From Sphingobacterium multivorum (GTDB taxonomy: Bacteria; Bacteroidota; Bacteroidia; Sphingobacteriales; Sphingobacteriaceae), in NCBI RefSeq assembly GCF_039511225.1, contig NZ_CP154261.1, forward strand, positions 4,588,001 through 4,652,000: 64,000 nucleotides of DNA. Direction: 5' to 3'. How positions within the stretch are numbered: the stretch's first letter is position 1; every line of letters starts with the position of its first letter. The position numbers were made by a program, and so were the translations under genes. The notes beneath the pieces were generated by a model that did not search any database, was not told the origin of the DNA, and was given only the letters and a program-made list of their open reading frames with translations. Of the stretch, positions 26,232-33,914 are shown one piece after another.

Positions 26232-26262
26232 CAAAAGTATCGTCTTATCTTTATTTTTTAAA
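26232..26262 (-). promoter_or_regulatory. Promoter of the DUF3050 gene, probably leaderless
   Basis: On the minus strand TACTTTTG (26239-26232) is a perfect -7 box, with TTTA (26262-26259) 19 nt upstream as a near -33 box. The box ends 4 nt before the ATG, so the transcript should begin at or very near the start codon. Confidence 0.6.
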
Positions 26263-26406
26263 GTATTTTAAATGAGATTACAGTAGCATGATAAATTTAC
26301 CGTCCAGCTATCCGCTTCATAACCAAATCAAAAACAACAACCTGCCCCCACTTTGACCTCCCTTGTACTGATTTTAACGCTCATTTACCCTTAAAAACAA
26401 AAATAT

Positions 26407-26438
26407 TTTTTATAATAAAAAATAATCTACTATATTTG
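26407..26438 (+). promoter_or_regulatory. Promoter of the small orphan gene and its leader
   Basis: TATATTTG (26431-26438) is a perfect -7 box, and TTTT (26407-26410) stands 20 nt upstream in the -33 position. The predicted transcript start near 26445 leaves a leader of about 150 nt, long for this genome. Confidence 0.55.
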
Positions 26439-26451
26439 TAGAGTATTCAGA

Positions 26452-26543
26452 ATTGCATGATGCAATACCAACCGAGTGCAGGCACCGCGGTGGTAAATTA
26501 ATACGGGTTTCGACCAAAATAAACGTTGCAGAACGATTATTTT
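26452..26543 (+). promoter_or_regulatory. Structured 5' leader with two hairpins and a DNA palindrome
   Basis: The 370-bp gap from 26228 to 26597 holds two divergent promoters and this leader. ATTGCATGATGCAAT (26452-26466) is a perfect palindrome around one base. Next, TACCA-a-CCG (26466-26474) pairs with CGG-TGGTA (26488-26495), enclosing a nested GTG/CAC stem. Then AAAATAA-a-CGTT pairs with AACG-a-TTATTTT (26516-26543) through 11 bp, one A-A mismatch and a GCAG tetraloop. The second hairpin ends in T and is terminator-like. The series suggests a cis-regulatory RNA or attenuator; it matches no riboswitch family I know. Confidence 0.5.
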
Positions 26544-26597
26544 CCCACAAAGATCTGGATACAGTTTATGGTTTAATCCTTTAAATTTTTAAATTGT

Positions 26598-26861
26598 ATG
26601 GCTACTACAACAAATCTTTACCAACACTTACTGGAAAAATTCAGTTATTATTCAACGGATGAACTCATACAGCTTAACAATGACACCATCTTAGGACAAG
26701 GCTGGGGATCATCAAAAGCTACCTTTAGAACAGCTTTGATCAGTACGTTCTCCAAAAGAGGACTGGATCTTTCCAACATCGTTTCTAAGGAAGACGGTTT
26801 TACCTCGGTGAAGCATGTCCCTGTACGCTTGGAACAGAATGTGTTGATCCCTTTACAGTAA
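26598..26861 (+). CDS. Small orphan protein of unknown function (87 aa)
   Basis: Not recognised. The protein starts MATTTNLYQHLLEKFSYYS and is soluble, without signal peptide, TM segment or cysteine. A polar first half (TDELIQLNNDTILGQGWGSSK) precedes a helix-like RTALISTFSKRGLDLSNIV and a short beta-like end KHVPVRLEQNVLIPL. It has its own good promoter, a structured leader of about 150 nt and a downstream hairpin, so it is an independent transcription unit. These features argue for a real, regulated gene despite its size. Confidence 0.7.
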   Translation: MATTTNLYQHLLEKFSYYSTDELIQLNNDTILGQGWGSSKATFRTALISTFSKRGLDLSNIVSKEDGFTSVKHVPVRLEQNVLIPLQ

Positions 26862-26881
26862 TCGTTATCACCGCCAAAAAT

Positions 26882-26911
26882 AGCGCGCATCGAAAAGATT
26901 TCGTGCGCGCT
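26882..26911. terminator. Strong hairpin between convergent genes
   Basis: AGCGCGCATCGAAA (26882-26895) pairs with TTTCGTGCGCGCT (26899-26911) over 13 bp with one bulged T. It lies 21 bp after the small gene's stop and 51 bp before the stop of the convergent susD gene. There is no T tract. Confidence 0.55.
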
Positions 26912-26961
26912 GCTGTGGTTGGTTTAGGAAATTGCCGATCAGAAGAAGGCAAAAAGTCTTG

Positions 26962-28479
26962 TTATTTATAGTTTGGATTCTGAATCAGTATCCCTGCGCT
27001 TTTTTCAATTTCTGTTTGTGGTAATGGCCAGCGATAGAATTTATCTTCGAAATGATAGGGCACTTTACTGTCTTTGACCCCATTGAGTACGTCACCCGCG
27101 ATATGCCAACGAATCAGGTCGTAATGGCGTAGTCCTTCAAAAGCAAGTTCGACTCTTCTTTCGTGGCGGATACGCTCGCGCATCTTTTCCTTGGTATAAC
27201 CGGCAGGGAACCCTGGCATCTGAACCCGACTCCGCAAAGTATTCATGGCATCATAAACCGATTGATCAGGCCCGGCTATTTCATTTTGTGCTTCGGCGTA
27301 CATCAATAATACCTCACCAAACCGCAGTATAACCGCATCCTGTTGGCTCAATGTTGAAAAACCAAAAGGTAGGTTGGCCGGATCCAAAAATTTCAGCACC
27401 CCATAACCTGTAGGCCGCGGATTGGACGGTGTATGGATCTTACCGCCGCCAAAATCAGGATGATCCACAAAAATTGTTTTGCTCAGGCGCGGATCCCTAT
27501 CTTTGAACAGGTTGGTTCGGTCGGTCAACGGTGATTCACCAAAAGGCAAACCATCTTTGCATTCATAGGTATCCACCAGGTTTTGTAAAGGCGAAGCAGC
27601 AATCCAATCGCCTAGGTACATGTCCCAAGGGGCAGTATTATTCGGTGCCAGAAAATTGACCGAAAAGATAATCTCGGTATTATTCTTTTGTGTCGCATCG
27701 CGAAAGACATTTTCAAAAGCCGTACTCAGGGTATACTCTTTCATGATATCGGTACATAAGTCTTTTACCTCTTTCAAAATTGCTAAATCGGGCACTCCTT
27801 TGTCACCATAAGCCGCAAACAATAAAACCCGTGCTTTCAAGGCTTTTGCTGAACTGGCGGCCGCATGCCCCCCATTATTGAAATAAGGTTTAGGCGCTAA
27901 GTTGGCGATCCCAAAATCCAGATCAGCTCGAATCTGTTTTAGTATATTCTCTGCACTTTCCTTTGGCTGACGCTGATTCTCCAGATTCAATGAAACCAAT
28001 ACAAGCGGCACTTCGCCGTAGATACTGTACAATTGGAAATAAACGAAAGCACGGATAAAGCGGGCTTCAGCTTCCATTTTCTTTTTCTCTGCATCGTTTA
28101 TGTCTGCTCCTGCATAGCTTTGTAATTTCTCGATCAAACGATTTGCTCTGCCTATCGCTACGTATGCATCATTATAGATACCGGTTTCGTAGCCACCCGT
28201 TGTTGGATTTAAATTGCCGCCAACGATTTCGTTGACGCTACCTGAATTGAACTGATTATAGCCATTGTCGGTCAGACAGTCCCGAAAAGGCATCCCATAA
28301 GAGAACGTCTCACTCTGCAACGACGCGTATACACCGGCCAAGGCATTATCAAAATCCGATTTTTTGCTAAAATAGTTGTCCGAAGCAATCTGATCCAAAG
28401 GATTGAGGTCCAAGGCACTGTTACAGGAACCCAAAAATAGTCCGGATAATAGCAACGCTGTTATAAATTTCTTTTTCAT
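26962..28479 (-). CDS. SusD/RagB-family glycan-binding lipoprotein (pair 1)
   Basis: A 505-residue SusD-like protein. The signal ends LFLGSCNSALDLNPLDQ with a lipid-anchor Cys near residue 19. The N-terminal TPR-like region has ANRLIEKLQ and EARFIRAFVYFQLYSIYGEVPLV, the hallmark of the family. The C-terminal RERIRHERRVELAFEGLRHYDLIRW (in part) and the ending ILIQNPNYK are also diagnostic. It caps the SusC channel on the cell surface and binds oligosaccharide. It ends the locus, 5 bp after its SusC partner. Confidence 0.95.
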   Translation of the reverse strand: MKKKFITALLLSGLFLGSCNSALDLNPLDQIASDNYFSKKSDFDNALAGVYASLQSETFSYGMPFRDCLTDNGYNQFNSGSVNEIVGGNLNPTTGGYETGIYNDAYVAIGRANRLIEKLQSYAGADINDAEKKKMEAEARFIRAFVYFQLYSIYGEVPLVLVSLNLENQRQPKESAENILKQIRADLDFGIANLAPKPYFNNGGHAAASSAKALKARVLLFAAYGDKGVPDLAILKEVKDLCTDIMKEYTLSTAFENVFRDATQKNNTEIIFSVNFLAPNNTAPWDMYLGDWIAASPLQNLVDTYECKDGLPFGESPLTDRTNLFKDRDPRLSKTIFVDHPDFGGGKIHTPSNPRPTGYGVLKFLDPANLPFGFSTLSQQDAVILRFGEVLLMYAEAQNEIAGPDQSVYDAMNTLRSRVQMPGFPAGYTKEKMRERIRHERRVELAFEGLRHYDLIRWHIAGDVLNGVKDSKVPYHFEDKFYRWPLPQTEIEKSAGILIQNPNYK

Positions 28480-28484
28480 AGCAC

Positions 28485-31400
28485 TTAAAAATTAACTTGT
28501 ACACCAAATGAATAAATCTTGTTTTGCGGATATTGCACGAGGTCACCATTTCCATAGCGCTCAGGATCCAGGCCCTTAAATTTGGTTGCAGTCACAAGGT
28601 TATCACCCGAAAAATAAACCCGTAGGCGGTCAATTTTATATTTTTTCAATAGCCCATCAGGTAAAGTGTATCCCAATACAAGGTTTTTCAACCGGAAGTA
28701 TGAAGCATCCTGTATAAAATAGCTGGAAGCTCGACTGAATTTCTCCGGAGCGCTCCAACCCCAATAAATACGGGGCATTGTAGTCGAAGGATTTTCAGGT
28801 GTCCAACGGTCTAACCAATCTTTTGTCGGTGGGCTACCCTGTACAAAAGGAGTTACACCCCAGCCCGAAACATAAGATTTGACACCATATACCCCTTGTA
28901 ATAGGGCCGAAAAGTCAAAGCCCTTAAAACTTGCACTTAGATTAAAACTATAGTTCAACTTTGGATCTACACCCGCAATAATTGTTCTGTCGTTCGCATC
29001 TATTTTTCCGTCCCCATTGACATCCCGGTACTTGAGATCTCCTGGCAATGTATTGTCATTAAACTGCTTAGGCGAACTAGCGACTTCTTGTTCCGATTGG
29101 AATATACCCATGACTTCGTAGGTATAAAAACTGTCCATCGCGTAGCCGTTTTTCTTGACTGTATAGCCCCCGATTTCCGGTTCGCCAAATTTCACCAGCT
29201 TGTTTTTGAAACGATCGAGGTTTGCACCTAGCTGATAGCGTAACCCTTCTAATGCTCCCGTAGTAATCTGATTACGATAAGTAATTCCCAATTCAAGACC
29301 TTTATTCTCGACAATTCCATCATTGACGTAAGGTGCTCCCAAACCAACTATTGCAGTAATCTGTGACTGCCTAAGGATATCAGTCGTTCTCTTTTTGTAC
29401 CAGTCAAAGGTGATATCTAAATTTTTAAACAGACTTAAGTCCAACCCCACATCGGTCATCGTTGTTGTTTCCCATTTGATAATCGGGTTGTTTAATCCCT
29501 GTTGAGCAACACCGGAATTTAGCGTACTATTGTCAAAAGAGTAATTTCCGGTAAGTCCCAATACGGGTTGATACGGATAGTTACCGGTATTCTGATTTCC
29601 AAGTTGGCCCCAGGATCCACGGATCTTCAAATTATCCAGCCAACCCGAAGCAAATTCCTTGACAAACGATTCCTCAGATACACGCCAGCCGGCAGAGAAA
29701 GAAGGGAATGCTGCCCAACGGTTTTTACCGTAAAACTTGGAACTACCATCGTAACGCATATTGGCTTCTAAGAGGTATTTTCCTTGGTAATCATAGTTCA
29801 ATCGGCCGAAATAAGAAATCAATGCCCATTGGTTGGCTGTTCCGTTTGCCCGTTGAATATCCGATCCACCGGCATTTAATTCCGTTAGGGTATCATCGAC
29901 AAAATTCTGTCTGAAGCCCTGGAGGTAGGTATACTTACTTTTTTCAATGCTATATCCGGCCTGCGCTTTGAGGTGGTGGTCCCCAAACGCACGATCGTAG
30001 TTCAGGTAAGTAAATAAATTGGTGTAAATGGTTTGCTGATCCTGATCTGTAAGGCCCTTGCCAAGATCCAATGTTGTTCCCAGCGTACCCGTGTGGTAGT
30101 AATATTCATCCAAGGTCGATTTATAATCCTTGTACTTGTCCATATTGAAGTTATAGGCACCTTTGGTGTACCAGGAAAGACCTTTAAACAGTTGTACTTC
30201 CATCCAGGCCTGCAAATTAGCCGCATAATCATCGGTATTGTAGGTGAATTTCCGATCCAATACGGCCATAGGATTTTTATTGTTGTACTCCCAGTCGTAA
30301 GCTTTGTACGTATATCGCCCGCTACCATCCGGCAAAAATGGGCCATAGGTTGGTGCCTGCGACATGGCCGACAGGAACAAGTCTTTGGATCCACCCGGAA
30401 TAGATTCGGTATGTCCTGTTTTGAGCAAGATATTTGTTCCGAATTTAATCCCGTCCGAGATTTTGGTCGTCAGATTGAGCCGGGCGGAATAACGGTCGTA
30501 GTTAAAACCTTTGATCATTCCATCCTGATTGACGTAGCCCAAACCAACATTAAAGGTTGTCTTCTCGTTTCCGCCCTGGATACCAAGATTATGCGTGTAG
30601 GTCGGTTTAGTTTGGAAAATAAGCCCCAACCAGTCCGTATTTGGATATTTTACAGGATCGTTGCTATTGCGATAGGCAGCGATCACATCGGCGGGATATA
30701 GGCCATCGTTGAGATTGGAATTCTTACGCGCTTCATTGTATAATTCCATATACTGCGCCGAATTAGTGATCAGATCAAACATTTTCGTAGGCTTATAGAT
30801 ACCCACATTACCGTCATACTGCACGGTTGTTTTCCCTGATTTCCCCTGTTTTGTGGTGATCAAAATAACACCATTTGCCGCGCGGGATCCATAAATCGCT
30901 GCAGATGCCGCATCCTTAAGTACACTGACATTTTCGATATCATTGGGATTGACATCCGAAAATTTGCCTTGTACACCGTCGATCAACACCAAAGGATCCG
31001 ATCCGGCACCACTAAAAGTTCCCTTGCCACGAATGCGGATGGATACACCTTCATTGCCTGGTTCTCCCGAGCCCTGGTTGATTTGTACGCCCGGTATTGC
31101 GCCCTGCAGCATGGAAGCTGTATTGACAACGGGCCGTTTGATCATATCTTTGCCGCTCACTGTAGCCACGGCACCTGTTAGGTTTACTTTCTTTTGCGTA
31201 CCGTAACCAACGACAACGACTTCCTCTAAACTTGAAGATGAGTTATTTAGCACAACATCCAATTGTTGGCCGTTGCCATTGAAAACGACCTCCCTTGTTT
31301 CAAAACCCACGGATGAAAACAGCAGGACGGCTCCGACATTGACGGACTTGAATTCATAGTCGCCCAACCCGTTTGTTTTTGTTTCTACGGCCGAATTTTT

Positions 31401-31655
31401 AACCCTTACTGTAACGCCTTCAATCGGTTTTCCATCGCTATCCTTTACCTTTCCTTTCACAGCATGCTGGAACATGCCTAATTTATTATATGCCGCATGC
31501 GGTGTGTTCTCCGGTAATCGGCCAGCTGTTGTCCATAACGATTTTGCAGACCCCGCAGTTGGTACCGCAATCGAAAGACAAAGTGCCATAATACTGACTT
31601 CTGGAACAAATGACACCCGTTTTTCGGGCCACTGTCTTGTCTTTTTTGTTTTCAT
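28485..31655 (-). CDS. SusC/RagA-family TonB-dependent transporter (pair 1)
   Basis: A 1056-residue outer-membrane transporter. An unusually long N-terminus (about 65 residues including a signal-like MALCLSIAVPTAGSA) precedes the carboxypeptidase-D-like domain (VKGKVKDSDGKPIEGVTVRV). The TonB box region SLEEVVVVGYGTQKK follows, then the plug (ASMLQGAIPGVQI, VLKDAASAAIYGSRAANGV) and a barrel ending YSFGVQVNF. It has no STN signalling domain, so it is not expected to drive an ECF sigma/FecR switch. It imports oligosaccharides with SusD. A 178-bp gap with an ATGCAA palindrome separates it from the acetylesterase gene, so it may have its own promoter. Confidence 0.95.
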   Translation of the reverse strand: MKTKKTRQWPEKRVSFVPEVSIMALCLSIAVPTAGSAKSLWTTAGRLPENTPHAAYNKLGMFQHAVKGKVKDSDGKPIEGVTVRVKNSAVETKTNGLGDYEFKSVNVGAVLLFSSVGFETREVVFNGNGQQLDVVLNNSSSSLEEVVVVGYGTQKKVNLTGAVATVSGKDMIKRPVVNTASMLQGAIPGVQINQGSGEPGNEGVSIRIRGKGTFSGAGSDPLVLIDGVQGKFSDVNPNDIENVSVLKDAASAAIYGSRAANGVILITTKQGKSGKTTVQYDGNVGIYKPTKMFDLITNSAQYMELYNEARKNSNLNDGLYPADVIAAYRNSNDPVKYPNTDWLGLIFQTKPTYTHNLGIQGGNEKTTFNVGLGYVNQDGMIKGFNYDRYSARLNLTTKISDGIKFGTNILLKTGHTESIPGGSKDLFLSAMSQAPTYGPFLPDGSGRYTYKAYDWEYNNKNPMAVLDRKFTYNTDDYAANLQAWMEVQLFKGLSWYTKGAYNFNMDKYKDYKSTLDEYYYHTGTLGTTLDLGKGLTDQDQQTIYTNLFTYLNYDRAFGDHHLKAQAGYSIEKSKYTYLQGFRQNFVDDTLTELNAGGSDIQRANGTANQWALISYFGRLNYDYQGKYLLEANMRYDGSSKFYGKNRWAAFPSFSAGWRVSEESFVKEFASGWLDNLKIRGSWGQLGNQNTGNYPYQPVLGLTGNYSFDNSTLNSGVAQQGLNNPIIKWETTTMTDVGLDLSLFKNLDITFDWYKKRTTDILRQSQITAIVGLGAPYVNDGIVENKGLELGITYRNQITTGALEGLRYQLGANLDRFKNKLVKFGEPEIGGYTVKKNGYAMDSFYTYEVMGIFQSEQEVASSPKQFNDNTLPGDLKYRDVNGDGKIDANDRTIIAGVDPKLNYSFNLSASFKGFDFSALLQGVYGVKSYVSGWGVTPFVQGSPPTKDWLDRWTPENPSTTMPRIYWGWSAPEKFSRASSYFIQDASYFRLKNLVLGYTLPDGLLKKYKIDRLRVYFSGDNLVTATKFKGLDPERYGNGDLVQYPQNKIYSFGVQVNF

Positions 31656-31721
31656 TGTTTACTGTAGTTATGTATAAAATAGTTCTTGATGGATATTTTA
31701 GGGACAAAGAGATCCCTTATC

Positions 31722-31737
31722 ATGCAAAAAATTGCAT
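31722..31737. promoter_or_regulatory. Palindrome upstream of susC pair 1
   Basis: ATGCAA-aaaa-TTGCAT is a perfect 6-bp inverted repeat, 67 bp upstream of the susC start, in the only sizeable gap inside this locus. It could be an operator for the GntR-type regulator encoded upstream. No clear TAnnTTTG box was found nearby. Confidence 0.35.
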
Positions 31738-31833
31738 AATCATAATTCGTTTAGACGCGATATTTTCTAATTACTTCTTACGTATACGATAGGCTCTCCA
31801 ATTATGGTTCATAAGGGGGATGGTTTACATCGG

Positions 31834-33816
31834 TTATTTATCCCAGCTATCGGTACGGAACGGAGAAGCGGGTAATCCAGCATCGTTATAGAGTACCAAA
31901 TCCGGGTTATCGGCCCATCCGTAACGCACTGCGACGGGTGACGGTACTTCTTTGGCAGATACGATCAACTTATTTCCGACCTGTTTGACTTCTGCAGGAT
32001 AAAAGACCTGATCGGCACCAGCAATAGTAAAGCTAGCATTGCGTTTATCCGCTCCTTTCAGCACAAGCTTTTTGCCCATGGGATTAAAGCTAAGTTGCAT
32101 TTTTCCAGCTTTTGTCGTCCAATGCGCGAGAACCGGGCCCGAATAAGGGATTTTTTTGCCATACAGCTGCGCTGTTGCGATCCAGCCAAGCCTTCTACCG
32201 ACATCCTGCTTATTTTTGGGGTGAATATCCTGAGCATCGCCGATATCCGTTATAACAGCCATACCTGTATAAGGCAATTTGAGTGTTTGGCGCTGCGCTT
32301 CCCGTAATCTCGCCCAGGAAGAAGGCTGCGGTGTTAAACTTTTCGCCTTAAAGTTGGCCAGTTGAACAAAATAAAAAGGCATCTTTTCATTGTTCCATTG
32401 CTTGCGCCAGTCCTGAATCAGTGCGGGCAGCAGTTGCTGATAGGGAGCGTCTTTTGAATCCACGTTACTTTCTCCCTGGTACCAAATGGCGCCTTTTATC
32501 TTAAAATCCACAAAAGGCTTCACCATGGTATTGTAGAGCACAGTAGGCCTATTAGGGCCTTCCAAGGCGTTAGGTTTTGTGGGCAGCTTCGCCAGATCAT
32601 AACCCACTTTGCATTTCCAGTCCCCCACGAGAGATAGCTGTTCGCCATTTGGTCCTTCCAGTCGTGGCTGTTCCGTACCACCATATATTCCGCCATCGCC
32701 GGCTCCGTCAAATACGCGAACAGCAATATGCAATAGGCTGCCATTGTTGGCTGTTGCAGGAACAGTATATTTCCGAATCTGATCGTAGCCGACAGTTTCG
32801 CCCACCTTTGTACCATTGACATAAGTGATGTCGTTGTCATCAATTGCTCCCAAAATCAACTTAAGAGGTTTACCTTGCCAATGTGCCGGTAGTTCAACGT
32901 CTTTGCCAAAATAAACGACACCATCCATTCCTGGAAATAGGTTACTGTCAAAAAAGCTCGGAATTGTAATCGTAGACCAGCTGCTTTTATCCAATTGTGG
33001 CGCAAACCACTCGCCCTGCATTGCTGTCTTCACCTGATCCTGCTGTTCGGCGACGCGATTCCATTCGGCCAGATCTTTCGCATAGATTTCCTGTGCATCC
33101 GGACGTTGGATTTTCTCAATGGCCGCCGTATAGGTTGAAAAAGGTGAAAGTGCCTCCCGGCTCATCCAGGCTTCAATGATTGTTCCGCCCCAGGAAGAGT
33201 GGATCAGCCCAATGGGAATGCCTGTTTTCTCGTAGATTTCCCGTGCAAAAAAATAGGCCGTAGCCGAAAACTCCGGAATACATTCTGGTGTCACCGGATT
33301 CCATCCACCAGACTCCACCTTCACTGCTGTGGTAGGTTGATTGGCCGTAGCTTTTGGAATCTGCAAAATACGAATATTGGGAAAGTTGGCTGCTTTGATT
33401 TCCTGCTCAAAGTTATTGATCTTACCCCAGCCCGCTAGGGGCATTTCCATATTTGACTGTCCTGAACAAAACCAGACTTCACCGATCAAAATATTCTTTA
33501 GAATCAATTGATCACCATCGTTGATGGTAATTTGGTAGGGTCCACCGTATTTTGGCGTCTCCAGATAGACTTGCCAGCCTCCTTGCTGATCGACCTCAAC
33601 CTGATAGCTCTTGTTGTTCCAGCTGGTATTTACGCTAAGCTCCTTGCCCGCTGCGGTACTAGTTCCCCAGATCTTGACCTTTTCTTTCTGCTGTAGTACC
33701 ATATTGTCGCCAATAAAAGCAGGCAGCTGTACCTTGGCCTGTAGGACAGAAAATCCACTGGCAACGCTGAGTAGCAGGGCCAACAAAGTCCGTTTATACT
33801 GTTTAGGTTTTATCAT
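31834..33816 (-). CDS. Sialate O-acetylesterase-like SGNH esterase (CE20-like)
   Basis: About 660 residues, with a signal peptide LLALLLSVASGFSVLQA. I chose the ATG at 33816 because the 15 residues possible before it are polar and would spoil the signal. The SGNH nucleophile is in WFCSGQSNMEMP, and the catalytic Asp and His are in IGDAQDIHPKNK. Between them lies an inserted jelly-roll (GVVYFGKDVELPAHWQGKPL through GGIYGGTEQP), the domain layout of CE20 esterases that deacetylate xyloglucan oligosaccharides. Annotated relatives are often called sialate O-acetylesterase, but no sialidase or sialic acid genes are present, so removal of plant-glycan acetyl groups fits better. Confidence 0.88.
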   Translation of the reverse strand: MIKPKQYKRTLLALLLSVASGFSVLQAKVQLPAFIGDNMVLQQKEKVKIWGTSTAAGKELSVNTSWNNKSYQVEVDQQGGWQVYLETPKYGGPYQITINDGDQLILKNILIGEVWFCSGQSNMEMPLAGWGKINNFEQEIKAANFPNIRILQIPKATANQPTTAVKVESGGWNPVTPECIPEFSATAYFFAREIYEKTGIPIGLIHSSWGGTIIEAWMSREALSPFSTYTAAIEKIQRPDAQEIYAKDLAEWNRVAEQQDQVKTAMQGEWFAPQLDKSSWSTITIPSFFDSNLFPGMDGVVYFGKDVELPAHWQGKPLKLILGAIDDNDITYVNGTKVGETVGYDQIRKYTVPATANNGSLLHIAVRVFDGAGDGGIYGGTEQPRLEGPNGEQLSLVGDWKCKVGYDLAKLPTKPNALEGPNRPTVLYNTMVKPFVDFKIKGAIWYQGESNVDSKDAPYQQLLPALIQDWRKQWNNEKMPFYFVQLANFKAKSLTPQPSSWARLREAQRQTLKLPYTGMAVITDIGDAQDIHPKNKQDVGRRLGWIATAQLYGKKIPYSGPVLAHWTTKAGKMQLSFNPMGKKLVLKGADKRNASFTIAGADQVFYPAEVKQVGNKLIVSAKEVPSPVAVRYGWADNPDLVLYNDAGLPASPFRTDSWDK

Positions 33817-33914
33817 GATTTTTGAGTTTGTTGCTCCATTGGGTTTATACATTTGGCGCATCCGAAGTCCAGACTGTTGGAGTCAGCGCTTCGGATATGC
33901 CACCCTTATTTTTT

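Noticed and set aside
26481..26510. Resemblance of the leader stretch around ACCGCGGT...AATACGGG to the 16S rRNA 530 loop or a T-box
   Set aside because: Only short pieces match. The order and spacing differ from the rRNA motif, and the T-box consensus would need GGTGGxACCGCG, which is not present.
30033..30701. A 222-residue plus-strand open frame opposite the pair 1 susC gene
   Set aside because: It lies wholly antisense to a well-supported TonB-dependent transporter, and its sequence (many Ile, Val, Arg without motif) is typical of an antisense shadow.
31834..33816. Sialic acid catabolism suggested by the acetylesterase
   Set aside because: No sialidase, NanA-type lyase or sialic acid transporter is nearby. 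The inserted jelly-roll and GH95/GH36 neighbours fit plant-glycan deacetylation better.
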